From: Actinoplanes lutulentus
GTDB lineage: Bacteria > Actinomycetota > Actinomycetes > Mycobacteriales > Micromonosporaceae
DNA length: 64,000 nt
Assembly: GCF_003259845.1 (NCBI RefSeq)
Contig: NZ_QLMJ01000020.1
Span: 1-64,000 of the forward strand
Reading direction: 5' to 3'
The notes below the pieces were generated by a model, which did no database searches, was not told where the DNA came from, and saw only the letters and a program-made list of their open reading frames with translations. Made by a program: the position numbers and the translations under genes. Shown here in pieces: positions 41,426-50,131 of the stretch; position 1 is the stretch's first letter; each line of letters begins with the position of its first letter.

Positions 41426-42858
41426 CTGATCTCCCCGCCGACCTCGATCTCAATGATTTCGAGGGTGGGCTCGTATTTTCCGATACCGACGGTTCCGATG
41501 ACTCATCGGAATTTTCCGGACCTGTCCCGGTTGTCGCCGTGGTCGGCCGCCCGAACGTGGGCAAGTCCACCCTGGTGAACCGCATCATCGGCCGCCGTCA
41601 GGCAGTCGTCGAGGACGTCGCCGGCGTGACCCGTGACCGGGTCCCCTACGACGCCCAGTGGAACGGCCGGCGGTTCACCGTCGTCGACACCGGCGGCTGG
41701 GAACCCGACGCCCGCGACCGTGCCGCGGCCATCGCCAACCAGGCCGAGATCGCCGTGCAGACCGCCGACGTGGTCATCTTCGTCGTCGACGTCACCGTCG
41801 GCGCCACGGACGTGGACGAAGCCGCGGTCAAGATGCTGCGCCGCAGCCACAAACCGGTCATCCTGGTCGCCAACAAGGCCGACAACCAGAACCTCGAACT
41901 CGAAGCCGTGTCGCTCTGGCAGCTCGGCCTCGGCGAACCGTTCCCGATCTCGGCGCTGCACGGCCGCGGATCCGGCGACCTGCTCGACAGCATCCTGGCC
42001 GCGCTGCCGCCGACCCCGCCGGTGATCGAGGGCACCCCCCGCGGCCCGCGCCGTGTCGCCCTGGTCGGCCGGCCCAACGTCGGCAAGTCCAGTCTGCTCA
42101 ACCGCCTCGCCAAAGAGGAACGCGCCGTCGTCGACTCGGTCGCCGGCACCACCGTCGACCCGGTCGACAGCCTGGTCGAGATGGATGGCGACATCTGGCA
42201 GTTCGTCGACACGGCGGGCCTGCGCAAGCGCGTCAACCAGGCCTCGGGTACGGAGTACTACGCGTCCCTGCGTACCGCAGGCGCCGTCGAGGCCGCCGAG
42301 GTCGCGGTCGTGCTGCTCGACTCCGGCGACGTGATCAGCGAGCAGGACCAGCGGGTCATCTCCCAGGTCGTCGAGGCCGGGCGGGCGCTCGTGGTCGCCT
42401 ACAACAAGTGGGACCTGGTCGACCCCGACCGGCGGATCTTCCTGGACAAGGAGATCGACCGCGACATGAAGCGGGTCGCCTGGTCCATCCGGGTGAACAT
42501 CTCCGCGAAGACGGGGCGTGCCGTCGACAAGCTGGCACCCGCACTGCGCAAGGCGCTGGCGTCGTGGGAACAGCGGGTCGCCACGGGTGCCCTGAACCAG
42601 TGGATCACCGCGTTGACGCAGGGCACGCCGCACCCGGTTCGTGGTGGCCGGGCTCCTCGGGTTTTGTTCGCTACGCAGGCTGGGGTGGCTCCGCCGCGGT
42701 TCGTGCTGTTCACGACTGGGCCGTTCGATGCCGGGTATATCCGGTTCATCGAGCGGAAGCTGCGTGAGGAGTTCGGGTTTGAAGGGTCGCCGATCGAGAT
42801 CTCGGTGAAACCCCGGAAGAAGCTGGGGCCGGGGGGTCGCGGTAAGGCTCATGGGTAG
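41422..42858 (+). CDS. der: Ribosome biogenesis GTPase Der (EngA)
   Basis: A 478-residue protein with two GTPase domains: G1 motifs GRPNVGKSTLVNRI near residue 42 and GRPNVGKSSLLNRL near 213, G3 DTGGW and DTAGL, G4 NKAD and NKWD. The C-terminal KH-like domain ends IEISVKPRKK. It acts in 50S ribosome maturation. Starts inside the cmk stop. It marks conserved chromosome at the left border of the integrated element. Confidence 0.97.
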   Translation: MTDLPADLDLNDFEGGLVFSDTDGSDDSSEFSGPVPVVAVVGRPNVGKSTLVNRIIGRRQAVVEDVAGVTRDRVPYDAQWNGRRFTVVDTGGWEPDARDRAAAIANQAEIAVQTADVVIFVVDVTVGATDVDEAAVKMLRRSHKPVILVANKADNQNLELEAVSLWQLGLGEPFPISALHGRGSGDLLDSILAALPPTPPVIEGTPRGPRRVALVGRPNVGKSSLLNRLAKEERAVVDSVAGTTVDPVDSLVEMDGDIWQFVDTAGLRKRVNQASGTEYYASLRTAGAVEAAEVAVVLLDSGDVISEQDQRVISQVVEAGRALVVAYNKWDLVDPDRRIFLDKEIDRDMKRVAWSIRVNISAKTGRAVDKLAPALRKALASWEQRVATGALNQWITALTQGTPHPVRGGRAPRVLFATQAGVAPPRFVLFTTGPFDAGYIRFIERKLREEFGFEGSPIEISVKPRKKLGPGGRGKAHG

Positions 42859-42910
42859 TGGTTGGTAAGCTTTAGGAGATGTCGCGCCGGGCTGTGGTTC
42901 GGGGCGGGAT

Positions 42911-42987
<77 letters not shown>

Positions 42988-42990
42988 TTG

Positions 42991-43028
42991 AAAAGCCCTG
43001 ACCAGCATAAACGCTGGTCAGGGCTTTT
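42991..43028. terminator. Strong bidirectional hairpin after tRNA-Pro
   Basis: A perfect 16-bp stem (AAAAGCCCTGACCAGC at 42991-43006 with GCTGGTCAGGGCTTTT at 43013-43028), six-base loop, T-rich on both sides. It terminates the tRNA transcript and possibly the integrase transcript from the other side. Confidence 0.9.
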
Positions 43029-43128
43029 GTTTTGCCCTATTCGATTTTGAACCGCCCCCCGAAAACCCCTGATTTACCCGAACCGGCGGGCAGGTTCGTC
43101 ATAAGTGATCAGCGGTGACGGCCGCTGA

Positions 43129-44343
43129 TCATTCGGCCCGTTGTTCGCGATTTCGGGCCGGGCTTTTGGCGGCCGTTCTGTCCGCGCCTAGCCGTTCGAG
43201 GATTTCGGAGTTGTCCGGAGCGATCGCAGGCTTGGCGATGTAGTAGGTGGCGGTGACCTCTTCACTGCCATGGCCCAGCTGGGCTGCGGCGCTCTTGGTG
43301 TTGGCCTCCTCGTCGATGAGGGTCGCGACGGTCTTGCGGAAGGTGTGCGGAGTAACCCAGGTGAGGTCGGTGTCCGCTCGGGCCTGACGCCACTGGCGGC
43401 GAACGTTGTTGGGCTGAAGCCAGGTGCCGTTCCTGGAGGCGAACACGGCATCATGCTCGTTCTCGGCGGCGGTGAGTTTGCGGGCCAGGAGCATGCCGAC
43501 GGCGAATCCAGGCAAGACGATCGTTCGGTAGCCGGCCTCGCTTTTGGTCCAGCCCTGGCGGAAGACGCCTCTGCCTTTGACGTAGACCAGCGTGCCGCTG
43601 ATAGTCAGAACGGGACGGCTCTTGGACAGGTCGAGGTCCGACCACCGAACGGCGAGGATCTCGCCGATGCGGGCACCGGTCGCGAGCATGAGATCGATGA
43701 TGTCGGCAAGGTCGCCGGTGTGCCGAGGTCCAGGTTTGCCGGGGACGGGCTCTTGCCAAGTCCGAATCGCTGTTCGGACGGTTTCGAGCTGCTTGGTCTC
43801 AAGGGCGGTTACTTCGCGGCGCGGCTTGCGGAGTCGTCCGGTGTCGCGGACGGGGTTGGTGGGGATAGCGCCGTGGCGTACCGCGAGCGCGAACATCTGG
43901 CTCAGGGCGACCTTTGCGCCCTTGGCCTTGGACGGGTGGTTCTTGGCGATCTCCCGAAGGAAACGGTCGAGACGCCCCACCGTCACCTCCCTGATCCGAA
44001 GCTCGCCGAGGGCCGGCAGGATGGCAGTGCGCAGCGTGCCACGGTAGCGATCGATGGTTTGCGGGGCGATCCGTTCCTCGTCGGTGAGCTCTTCGATCCA
44101 CTTCTCGCTCAGGGAGGAGGCGCGGGTGTCGCGACTGATCTCGTCGTCGTTGGGGATGGCGCGGTCACGCAGCTTGACCTTCAACGCTCGGATGGCTGCT
44201 GGACTGCTGACATCCGTTGCCTCCACGTCGCGGGTCTTGCCGTCGTAGTCGCGGAAACGTGTTCGGGCGCGGAATCGGTTGGGGCCGACCTGTTCGGTGC
44301 GGATCGCGCCGTACGTGCCGATGGGTAGTGGAGGTCGCGCCAA
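43129..44343 (-). CDS. int: Site-specific tyrosine recombinase (integrase) of an integrative element
   Basis: A 404-residue phage/pSAM2-type integrase. After an Arg/Tyr-rich arm-binding part and a SAM-like core-binding domain (about 80-170), the catalytic domain has Arg in ATGARIGEILAVRW, HTFRKT (His-x-x-Arg), LGHGSEEV (His) and the nucleophile Tyr in TATYYIAKP. The start appears to be TTG 44343, three bases after the excisionase stop, so both are coupled. Located next to the tRNA-Pro 3' end, it integrates and excises the element. Confidence 0.93.
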   Translation of the reverse strand: MARPPLPIGTYGAIRTEQVGPNRFRARTRFRDYDGKTRDVEATDVSSPAAIRALKVKLRDRAIPNDDEISRDTRASSLSEKWIEELTDEERIAPQTIDRYRGTLRTAILPALGELRIREVTVGRLDRFLREIAKNHPSKAKGAKVALSQMFALAVRHGAIPTNPVRDTGRLRKPRREVTALETKQLETVRTAIRTWQEPVPGKPGPRHTGDLADIIDLMLATGARIGEILAVRWSDLDLSKSRPVLTISGTLVYVKGRGVFRQGWTKSEAGYRTIVLPGFAVGMLLARKLTAAENEHDAVFASRNGTWLQPNNVRRQWRQARADTDLTWVTPHTFRKTVATLIDEEANTKSAAAQLGHGSEEVTATYYIAKPAIAPDNSEILERLGADRTAAKSPARNREQRAE

Positions 44344-44346
44344 GGC

Positions 44347-44556
44347 TCAGCGCTCCGGGTCGGTGTGGGCGTCGAGCCATTGTTCGACCTCGCTGCGTCG
44401 GTAGCGCAGGGTGTTGCCGACGCGGATGGCGCGTGGTCCCTTGCCTCGGCTGTGCCAGGCGTAGAGGGTGTTCTTCGGCTTGCCCAGCCATGCCGCGACG
44501 TCGTCGACGGTCAGGAGCGGATCGGGCTGCCAGCCGCTTGTAGCAGGCGCGGTCAT
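44347..44556 (-). CDS. xis: Excisionase-type MerR-like helix-turn-helix protein
   Basis: A 69-residue DNA-binding protein: LLTVDDVAAWLGKPKNTLYAW, with RYRRSEVEQWL at the end, the pattern of the AICE Xis/helix-turn-helix family. ATG 44556 chosen; more upstream starts exist (44628) but add unstructured sequence. Directly upstream of int, as in other actinomycete integrative elements. Confidence 0.85.
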   Translation of the reverse strand: MTAPATSGWQPDPLLTVDDVAAWLGKPKNTLYAWHSRGKGPRAIRVGNTLRYRRSEVEQWLDAHTDPER

Positions 44557-44797
44557 TGGTGAACTGCCTCGGAGGCGCCAGGATCGGCGAGCCACCTGCG
44601 GCCGGTGGAGTGTGGATTGGGCGGGCACGGATGAGATGTCCTTTCAGCGTCCCAGCCGGGGTACGACCAGGGATCGGTGGCGCCACCGCCGCTATCGACG
44701 GTCGCGGCGCGCATCGCGCGTGCCCGTTGATCCATCCGGAATGGGCTGAAAGCATCAAGCCGCAGGTCAGTGCCGGTTTCTGGCAGCCCGACGTAGG

Positions 44798-45706
44798 TCA
44801 TCCAGTTACCGCCCCGGAGGCACAGAAGATGATCACGTCTTCGTGCTGGGGGAGCCATTGCGGGTCGCCTTTGGCGATGGCGTCGCGGACGTTCTTCTGT
44901 TGAAAGAAGGACGCGCGAGGTACAAGAACGCCGTCGCGGACGCCGGCCATCAGGGCGACGCATTCCTCAGCCAGTTCGAGCCCGGCGGTTACTCCGGCGG
45001 CGACGACCATGCCGGGGATATCGACGAGCTCGCCGTGGCGGCGGTACGGCCTCGCCGTGACGACGACGTGCCCGCCGGGCCGCAGGATAGTCCGGCAACC
45101 GGTGAGGATCGCGGTGAAGCCTTCGGCGAGCTCGTCATGGTCGCGGTAGGCGAGGTTGTCGCTGCCGCCGTACCGGTGGTGTAGCTTGCGGACTTTGCCG
45201 TGCTGGCGGCCGGGACTGCGGACCTGGCCGTGTGTGGACGAGCCGTACGGCGGTGAAGTGATCACGAGCGCGACCTGCCCGCGGATCTGCGGAGGCAACA
45301 GCGTGGGCAGCAGCCGGGAGTCGCCGGTGTAGATCTCCCCGGTGCCGGGCGCGCCATTCTTGGTGGCGAGGGCAATGTTGACGGCGGCCAGGGCCGCCCA
45401 GCGGTCTTCGTACTCGACGCCGATGCCGCGTCGGTCTAGGTGCATGGCTTCGACGATGGTGGTGCCGATGCCGGCCATCGGGTCGGCGACGAGGTCGCCG
45501 GGGTCGGTGTAGGTGTTGATGGCGTAGCGAGCGATGGTGGGCAGCATCTTGCCCGGGTGGGTGATCGACTCGGCGTCGTACCGGCCCTTGCGGAGTTCCC
45601 GGGAGGGTTGCTGTCCGGTGAGCCAGACGGAGCCGGGGTAGCCCTGGGCGAGAAGTGCGGCGACTGCGGCGTTGCCGCGACTCGGGGTACTCGGGGTTTC
45701 ATGCAT
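44798..45706 (-). CDS. DNA methyltransferase (TSPPY type)
   Basis: A 302-residue SAM-dependent DNA methylase. SAM-binding VADPMAGIGTTIVEA near residue 75 and catalytic TSPPYGSS near 150, a motif found in N4-cytosine and some N6-adenine enzymes. No restriction enzyme gene is adjacent, so it is an orphan methylase, probably protecting the element in new hosts. Its start lies 8 bases inside the upstream gene. Confidence 0.85.
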   Translation of the reverse strand: MHETPSTPSRGNAAVAALLAQGYPGSVWLTGQQPSRELRKGRYDAESITHPGKMLPTIARYAINTYTDPGDLVADPMAGIGTTIVEAMHLDRRGIGVEYEDRWAALAAVNIALATKNGAPGTGEIYTGDSRLLPTLLPPQIRGQVALVITSPPYGSSTHGQVRSPGRQHGKVRKLHHRYGGSDNLAYRDHDELAEGFTAILTGCRTILRPGGHVVVTARPYRRHGELVDIPGMVVAAGVTAGLELAEECVALMAGVRDGVLVPRASFFQQKNVRDAIAKGDPQWLPQHEDVIIFCASGAVTG

Positions 45707-46388
45707 CGGCGGCCTCCGGGATGGTCGAGGCGAACGCGAGCAGGTCGTGGTGAGCGCGGACGTGCCTGCCGTCGAGCAGCGGCGGCCGGCAGGCCGGACT
45801 GAGTTCGGCGCGGGGCTCGGTCGGCGGCAGTGGCACGAGGACCGCCGGGATGTGCTGGTGGTAGATCAGGCCGGCGGTGCGGGCCGCGGCGATGACGCTC
45901 GATCGGTGCCCGATCGCCTCGGTTCCTGGCCCGGCGGTGAGCAGCGTGAGCAGGAACCCGCCGGGACGAAGCTCTGCCTGCCATGCGTCGATGGCGCGGC
46001 TGAGGCTCGAGACGTCGCGGCTGTCGACGTCGAGGCGAGGCAAGGTGACCACGATTAGTCCAGCAGGCGGCGCAGTGGGCTGAGCGGTGGATCCGTCGCT
46101 TTCCTCGGGCGACACCTCACGCTGGGCGATACCACCTGACGGGTGGCGGTGGAGATGACGCGCGGCCGCGGCGATGGTCGGGTGGGCGTCGAGGTCGAGC
46201 ACGGCGTCGCCGTCGCGGGTGTATCGGGCGATCAGGTGCGCGACATGCTGCGGGTGGATGCCGTACCAGTCGGGCAAGCTCGCACCGGACTGCTGGCGCG
46301 GACGGTGGGCGTGCGGCGGGACGAGGAACAACCCGACGGGGGCGCGAGGCGGGCGGTCATCGGTGGGGTGAGTCTGCGGCATAGGCAT
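45699..46388 (-). CDS. Degenerate methyltransferase-like partner protein
   Basis: A 229-residue protein from ATG 46388. It has a methyltransferase-like layout (WYGIHPQHVAHLIARYTRDGDAVLDLDAHP, in short pieces, then LIVVTLPRL and RAIDAWQAELRPGGFLLTLL), but the SAM glycine motif is altered to LDLDAHPTIA and the catalytic TSPPY position reads VTLPRL. It is therefore probably inactive and may be a specificity or structural partner of the methylase it overlaps. Members of this pair recur in actinomycete integrative elements (from memory, not checked). Confidence 0.65.
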   Translation of the reverse strand: MPMPQTHPTDDRPPRAPVGLFLVPPHAHRPRQQSGASLPDWYGIHPQHVAHLIARYTRDGDAVLDLDAHPTIAAAARHLHRHPSGGIAQREVSPEESDGSTAQPTAPPAGLIVVTLPRLDVDSRDVSSLSRAIDAWQAELRPGGFLLTLLTAGPGTEAIGHRSSVIAAARTAGLIYHQHIPAVLVPLPPTEPRAELSPACRPPLLDGRHVRAHHDLLAFASTIPEAADA

Positions 46389-46811
46389 GGTGGGCCATGT
46401 CCGCCGACGAACGCTGACATCTAGAGATACAGATTGCGGCCCGATTTTCGACATCGGCCCGTCGCGTCAGCTCCGACGCCGGTCGCTTCAATGCCGGCAG
46501 CGCGTCTCCTTGAACAAGATCAAGGCAGAGATTGAACACGCAGCTCAAGACCGGGATCGTGCGCGGGCCACTGGGACGATGTGGAGTCAACGGGGCCCGT
46601 CCGGCGGCAACCTGATCACCACTCCATTGCCAAGGGAGTCACGGTGTCATTCGGTCAGTTCCGAGCAGGATTCTCGCCTTCGCAGTCTGTCCGCGGGGCG
46701 CCCGACACTGTGGGCAAACTCCAGCAGGGCCGCTGAGGTGGCTGATGAGCGGAGGGGTGATCATGGCATCGCGCTTGACGATGTCGCCAGGATGAGTACG
46801 GGGGAGTGCAC
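46389..46811. other. Regulatory region between divergent element genes
   Basis: About 420 bases with no convincing gene. It holds CTTGAACAAGATCAAG (46509-46524), the same word as the iterons at 59.5 kb, followed by related half-words (ATTGAACACG). A GGGGGAG ribosome site at its right end serves the next gene. Probably the divergent promoter region of the methylase and plus-strand genes. Confidence 0.5.
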
Positions 46812-47150
46812 ATGGATGATCTCGTGATGTCGGCCAGGGCTATGGTCGATGCTGCCGATGCGAGCGATCATCGGGCCTACAACGTTGCGGCCCGAGACTT
46901 CGTTGAGCGAGTTACTTTCGCGACAGCCGATGACATCACGGGCATGCTGCGCGAGGTCTTTGCGGCGGACTGGATGGCCATGCCGCCATGGGCGCGGAAT
47001 CTGTCCTACCGCCTCGCGTGCCTGCAACGGCCAGACGATGCCCAACTGTTGCAGGCAGCCGCAGTGGATCTCTACTCATTCGGCCCAGACTGGGATGAGC
47101 ACGCAGAACGGCTCAGTGCCGAGGCCGGCAGGATTCAGCAGGAGCATTAG
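46812..47150 (+). CDS. Hypothetical helical protein of the element
   Basis: A 112-residue acidic helical protein (MDDLVMSARAMVDAADASD; LQRPDDAQLLQAAAVDLYSFGPDWDEHAERL). ATG 46812 follows GGGGGAG by six bases; GTG 46806 is less likely. No recognised domain; the region around it is typical of cargo on integrative elements. Confidence 0.6.
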   Translation: MDDLVMSARAMVDAADASDHRAYNVAARDFVERVTFATADDITGMLREVFAADWMAMPPWARNLSYRLACLQRPDDAQLLQAAAVDLYSFGPDWDEHAERLSAEAGRIQQEH

Positions 47151-47249
47151 CGGCGCGCACCTGCCGCAGACCGCGCGGCGCAGCGTCACCCCGTATCGGT
47201 CGGTGCGCGCCCGTGCCCAAGAGCGGACACGTGGTCATGCAGCCGCGAC

Positions 47250-47531
47250 TCACCCAATCTGGGCCAGCTCGGGATTGGGGCTGCCCGGCTCTGATTCGAG
47301 CCGATGAAGTCTCCGCCGGGCATGAACGTCAGTCACGGCGAGCTCGGCCAAGTCTTTCAGCCGGCCAGCTTTGGCGAGCAGATCGATGTGCCATAGGTGA
47401 GCGTTATGCCGGTGGTGATCCTTGCTATAGCACTCGGCGTACGCGCTTACCAGGAAAATCGCGGTAGACCAGTCTTCGGCAGCCTCTGCCGCTTCAGCTG
47501 TCGCTTGGTCAAACGGAGCGTTCACGGTCAC
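47250..47531 (-). CDS. Small helical hypothetical protein
   Basis: A 93-residue protein rich in Ala, His and Leu (SAYAECYSKDHHRHNAHLWHIDLL, in part), looking like a TPR-type helical hairpin. Starts at GTG 47531 or 47525; no clear ribosome site. Real coding is likely but not certain. Confidence 0.5.
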   Translation of the reverse strand: MTVNAPFDQATAEAAEAAEDWSTAIFLVSAYAECYSKDHHRHNAHLWHIDLLAKAGRLKDLAELAVTDVHARRRLHRLESEPGSPNPELAQIG

Positions 47532-47752
47532 GAGTATGACCCGCTCAGCCGAGCATCGCGTGATCGCCGGTCACGAAGCGGTGCGCTTCGGCAATCGACC
47601 TGAGGCCGAGAACTCAATGAACTGCCGAGTTGAGTGCGTTCAACGATGTATAGGGGAGCTCGGTCCAAGAATCCTACGCCCCCAGTACTTCAGGGCTCAA
47701 CACATTCCTTGAAGTCACCCAGGACCTGGAGAATTATGAAAAAATCGCGGCT

Positions 47753-48610
47753 ATGGAAAAAGTAAGCCCGGAGCTCATCTATCACTACACGAGCAACGAG
47801 GCGTTAGTCAAGATCGTTACATCGAGCAGTATTCGTGCGTCCGACGCTGAGTATCTTAATGACGCCCAAGAAATGCTATTTGGTCGAAACCGGCTCCGAG
47901 ATGAACTGAAAGAACTGGACTCTCTCTTAACCGGCAAGAACGAGGCGCGCGCACGTTTTGTGCGTGCCTCGCTGGACAGCTTAGAACGCCGGATGACAAT
48001 GTTCACAGCGGTTGAGTATTATGCGACGTTTGTTTCCTGCTTCTGCGACAACGGTGACCTTTTGAGCCAATGGCGCGGCTACGGCGCCGGCGGCGGCGTA
48101 GCAATTGGCTTCAATCGCAAGACTCTGCGCAAAGCTAGGCACAGCGGTGGCTCCACCCAGCTGGTGCGGGTGCGGTACGGCAAGTCGGCAATCAAGCGCA
48201 TGATTGACGGAATTCTCCCGGAGTTTGGGGCTTTAGCCACCGAGGACTCTCAGGGCGACGAGGATGATGACGCTAGTAATCCGTATGCGCGCGCTACGGC
48301 AGACGGATATTTTGCAACAGCGCATCAACTATTTCCAGCCCTCGCCAGGATTAAGGACGCCGCTTTCAGTGAGGAACGGGAGTGGCGCCTATTGACGGTG
48401 GCCAGAACCAAAGGTGAACAATATCGATCTGGAAAACATGGCTTAGTTCCATTCATCGATTTAAGTTTCCCGAAGCATGCAATATCTGAAGTGGTGATCG
48501 GTCCTGGTGGGAATAGTGACCTTCGTATGAGGGGCGTCCGGCGACTCCTTGGTAATCACGGGCCCTTAGCGCCTCGTGTACGGCTTTCTACTGCCCCTTT
48601 CCGGGGTTAA
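47753..48610 (+). CDS. DUF2971-family protein
   Basis: A 285-residue cytoplasmic protein with DUF2971 hallmarks: LIYHYTSNEALVKIV at the start, AEYLNDAQEM, CFCDNGDLLSQWRGYG and FSEEREWRLL. Function is not established; the His-Tyr and Glu residues are conserved, so an enzymatic role is possible. It is more AT-rich than the element backbone (much like the NACHT gene), a sign of separate acquisition, and may be a defence or stress cargo gene. Confidence 0.82.
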   Translation: MEKVSPELIYHYTSNEALVKIVTSSSIRASDAEYLNDAQEMLFGRNRLRDELKELDSLLTGKNEARARFVRASLDSLERRMTMFTAVEYYATFVSCFCDNGDLLSQWRGYGAGGGVAIGFNRKTLRKARHSGGSTQLVRVRYGKSAIKRMIDGILPEFGALATEDSQGDEDDDASNPYARATADGYFATAHQLFPALARIKDAAFSEEREWRLLTVARTKGEQYRSGKHGLVPFIDLSFPKHAISEVVIGPGGNSDLRMRGVRRLLGNHGPLAPRVRLSTAPFRG

Positions 48611-48745
48611 TGCGTGTCGGGATAATTCACTCTCATGCCGCCGAGCGTGCGCGCAGGCCCGCAGCGAGGCGTCACGCTCAGTGGTGCCTCACCCGCGCCG
48701 ACCTCTTGATCTGCCGATGAGCAGAAGGCGTACGAAAATAGGGGG

Positions 48746-48988
48746 ATGAATGATCATGAACTTGTTGGTTACCTACGCCGATGCAACGAGGCAGACAACC
48801 ATCGGTACGCCGAGGTGGCGGGTCGCTTCGGTGGGGACGCCCTGCTAGACAGCCACCTGCCTTTGCTCGACCTTGTCGACCAGCTTGCACGGGACTGGCA
48901 AGTTATGGACTCCACCGACGAGCGCTATCCCGGCCTCACTTACGCGTTGAGGGTCCTCATTCAGGCTTACCAGAGTGACTCTGCTTAA
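48746..48988 (+). CDS. Small hypothetical protein
   Basis: An 80-residue helical protein (LVGYLRRCNEADNHRYAEVA; HLPLLDLVDQLARDW) with GGGGG before ATG 48746. No known family. Normal GC, unlike the DUF2971 gene before it. Confidence 0.55.
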   Translation: MNDHELVGYLRRCNEADNHRYAEVAGRFGGDALLDSHLPLLDLVDQLARDWQVMDSTDERYPGLTYALRVLIQAYQSDSA

Positions 48989-49069
48989 CAGACGCACTGA
49001 TCTGCCGCCGTCCGCGTGCGGAAGCGGGTCGGCGTACACGGTCGGGCCGGGCGCCGGTACGGTTCGGCG

Positions 49070-49713
49070 GTGTCTGCCGAGCCCGAGCGCTATGACCGCC
49101 TCCTCGCGCTGTACAGCAACCGCGTCGCCGGCTATGAAGGCGTGGCTGACGATTATCCGCAGCGCTGGAGCCGGTGGTGCCGACATCTGTTGCAGTACGG
49201 TGGCGAACTCGTGGTTCCTCACCGGCATCCGGAACACCATCTTGACGAACTTCTTGCCTGTGCCGCCGTCCAGCCGACGGCCGGCCGGTTCGTGCTGACG
49301 GGGCGGTCGCGGCAATCGGCACCGGCTACGCCCTGTCTGACGACGGGTTGTGGCGGCAGCATTTTTGGGGTGTCGACGCCGGTGGAGCCCCAGTCGAGAC
49401 CACGGACGCTCGAATCAGCTACGTCGGTATCACCCTGACCGCGGTACGCGCACTTCAGTTCGCCGTCGGCAATGCCGGTGATCACGTCACGTCCGTGCTC
49501 AGGGCCAACGGACCGCGCTCCCGGGAGCTGACCGCCGTCCTGATCGAAGCCCGCGGCCCGCGCATTGAGCTCGCGGCGCGAACCGGATCTGGGCGCCGGA
49601 ACTTTGGCGGCGGCTGTGGTGGGTCGTTCCGGCTCCGCTCGTGGACGGACGGGCCGGCGTGCGCCCGGCTGACCGCCTTGGCGCACGCTCGGGTTATCCG
49701 CGGGCCTGCTTGA
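49070..49713 (+). pseudogene. Frameshifted hypothetical gene
   Basis: From GTG 49070 the frame reads SAEPERYDRLLALYSNRVAG and on to RHPEHHLDELLACAAVQPTAGRFVLTG; at the G run near 49300 a one-base shift is needed to continue as AVAAIGTGYALSDDGLWRQHF, then TDARISYVGITLTAVRALQF to a stop at 49713. Both parts have coding character, so this is one gene with a frameshift, or a sequencing error in the G run. The family is unknown. Its end overlaps the convergent gene by 20 bases. Confidence 0.65.
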
Positions 49714-50131
49714 ACAGCGTGGCGAGCGTGTCGTCCATCCAGTACACGGCCGATTCGCCGGCGGTCTCCCATCGCCAGCACACCTTGCGGCCCACGGCGA
49801 GGCAGTGCCGGCTCGGCCAGGCCAGTACCCCCGCAACGCCGTATCGGCCGTTCGGGACGTCGTGCATCGAGGCGAGCTCGTCAGCCGAGATTTTCTTGTT
49901 CGGTGCGTCGATCAGGGTGGAGAAGACGGCGGTAGCGCGAGGGCTGAACTTGTTCCACACCTTGGTGGCCAGATCCTCGTCGGAGCTGCTCCATGCTTCA
50001 GCGGGTGTGGCTGCCTCGAGTTGCCCCGCGGCCGCCTCCGGCGGGCCCGCCATCCACTGCCCGAACATTACGTAGAACTCGGGGAGCCGGTCCTTCGGCA
50101 CACTCACTGTGACGTCCATGAATTCGCTCAT
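49694..50131 (-). CDS. Hypothetical protein (possible DUF6416-like)
   Basis: A 145-residue soluble protein starting MSEFMDVTVSVPKDRLPEFY, with FGQWMAGPPEAAAG and a helix-turn-helix-like second half (KKISADELASMHDVPNGRYGVAGVLAW, in part) suggesting a winged-helix-like fold. The AGGAGGTAG ribosome site before ATG 50131 is very strong. I tentatively relate it to DUF6416. Confidence 0.7.
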   Translation of the reverse strand: MSEFMDVTVSVPKDRLPEFYVMFGQWMAGPPEAAAGQLEAATPAEAWSSSDEDLATKVWNKFSPRATAVFSTLIDAPNKKISADELASMHDVPNGRYGVAGVLAWPSRHCLAVGRKVCWRWETAGESAVYWMDDTLATLFKQARG

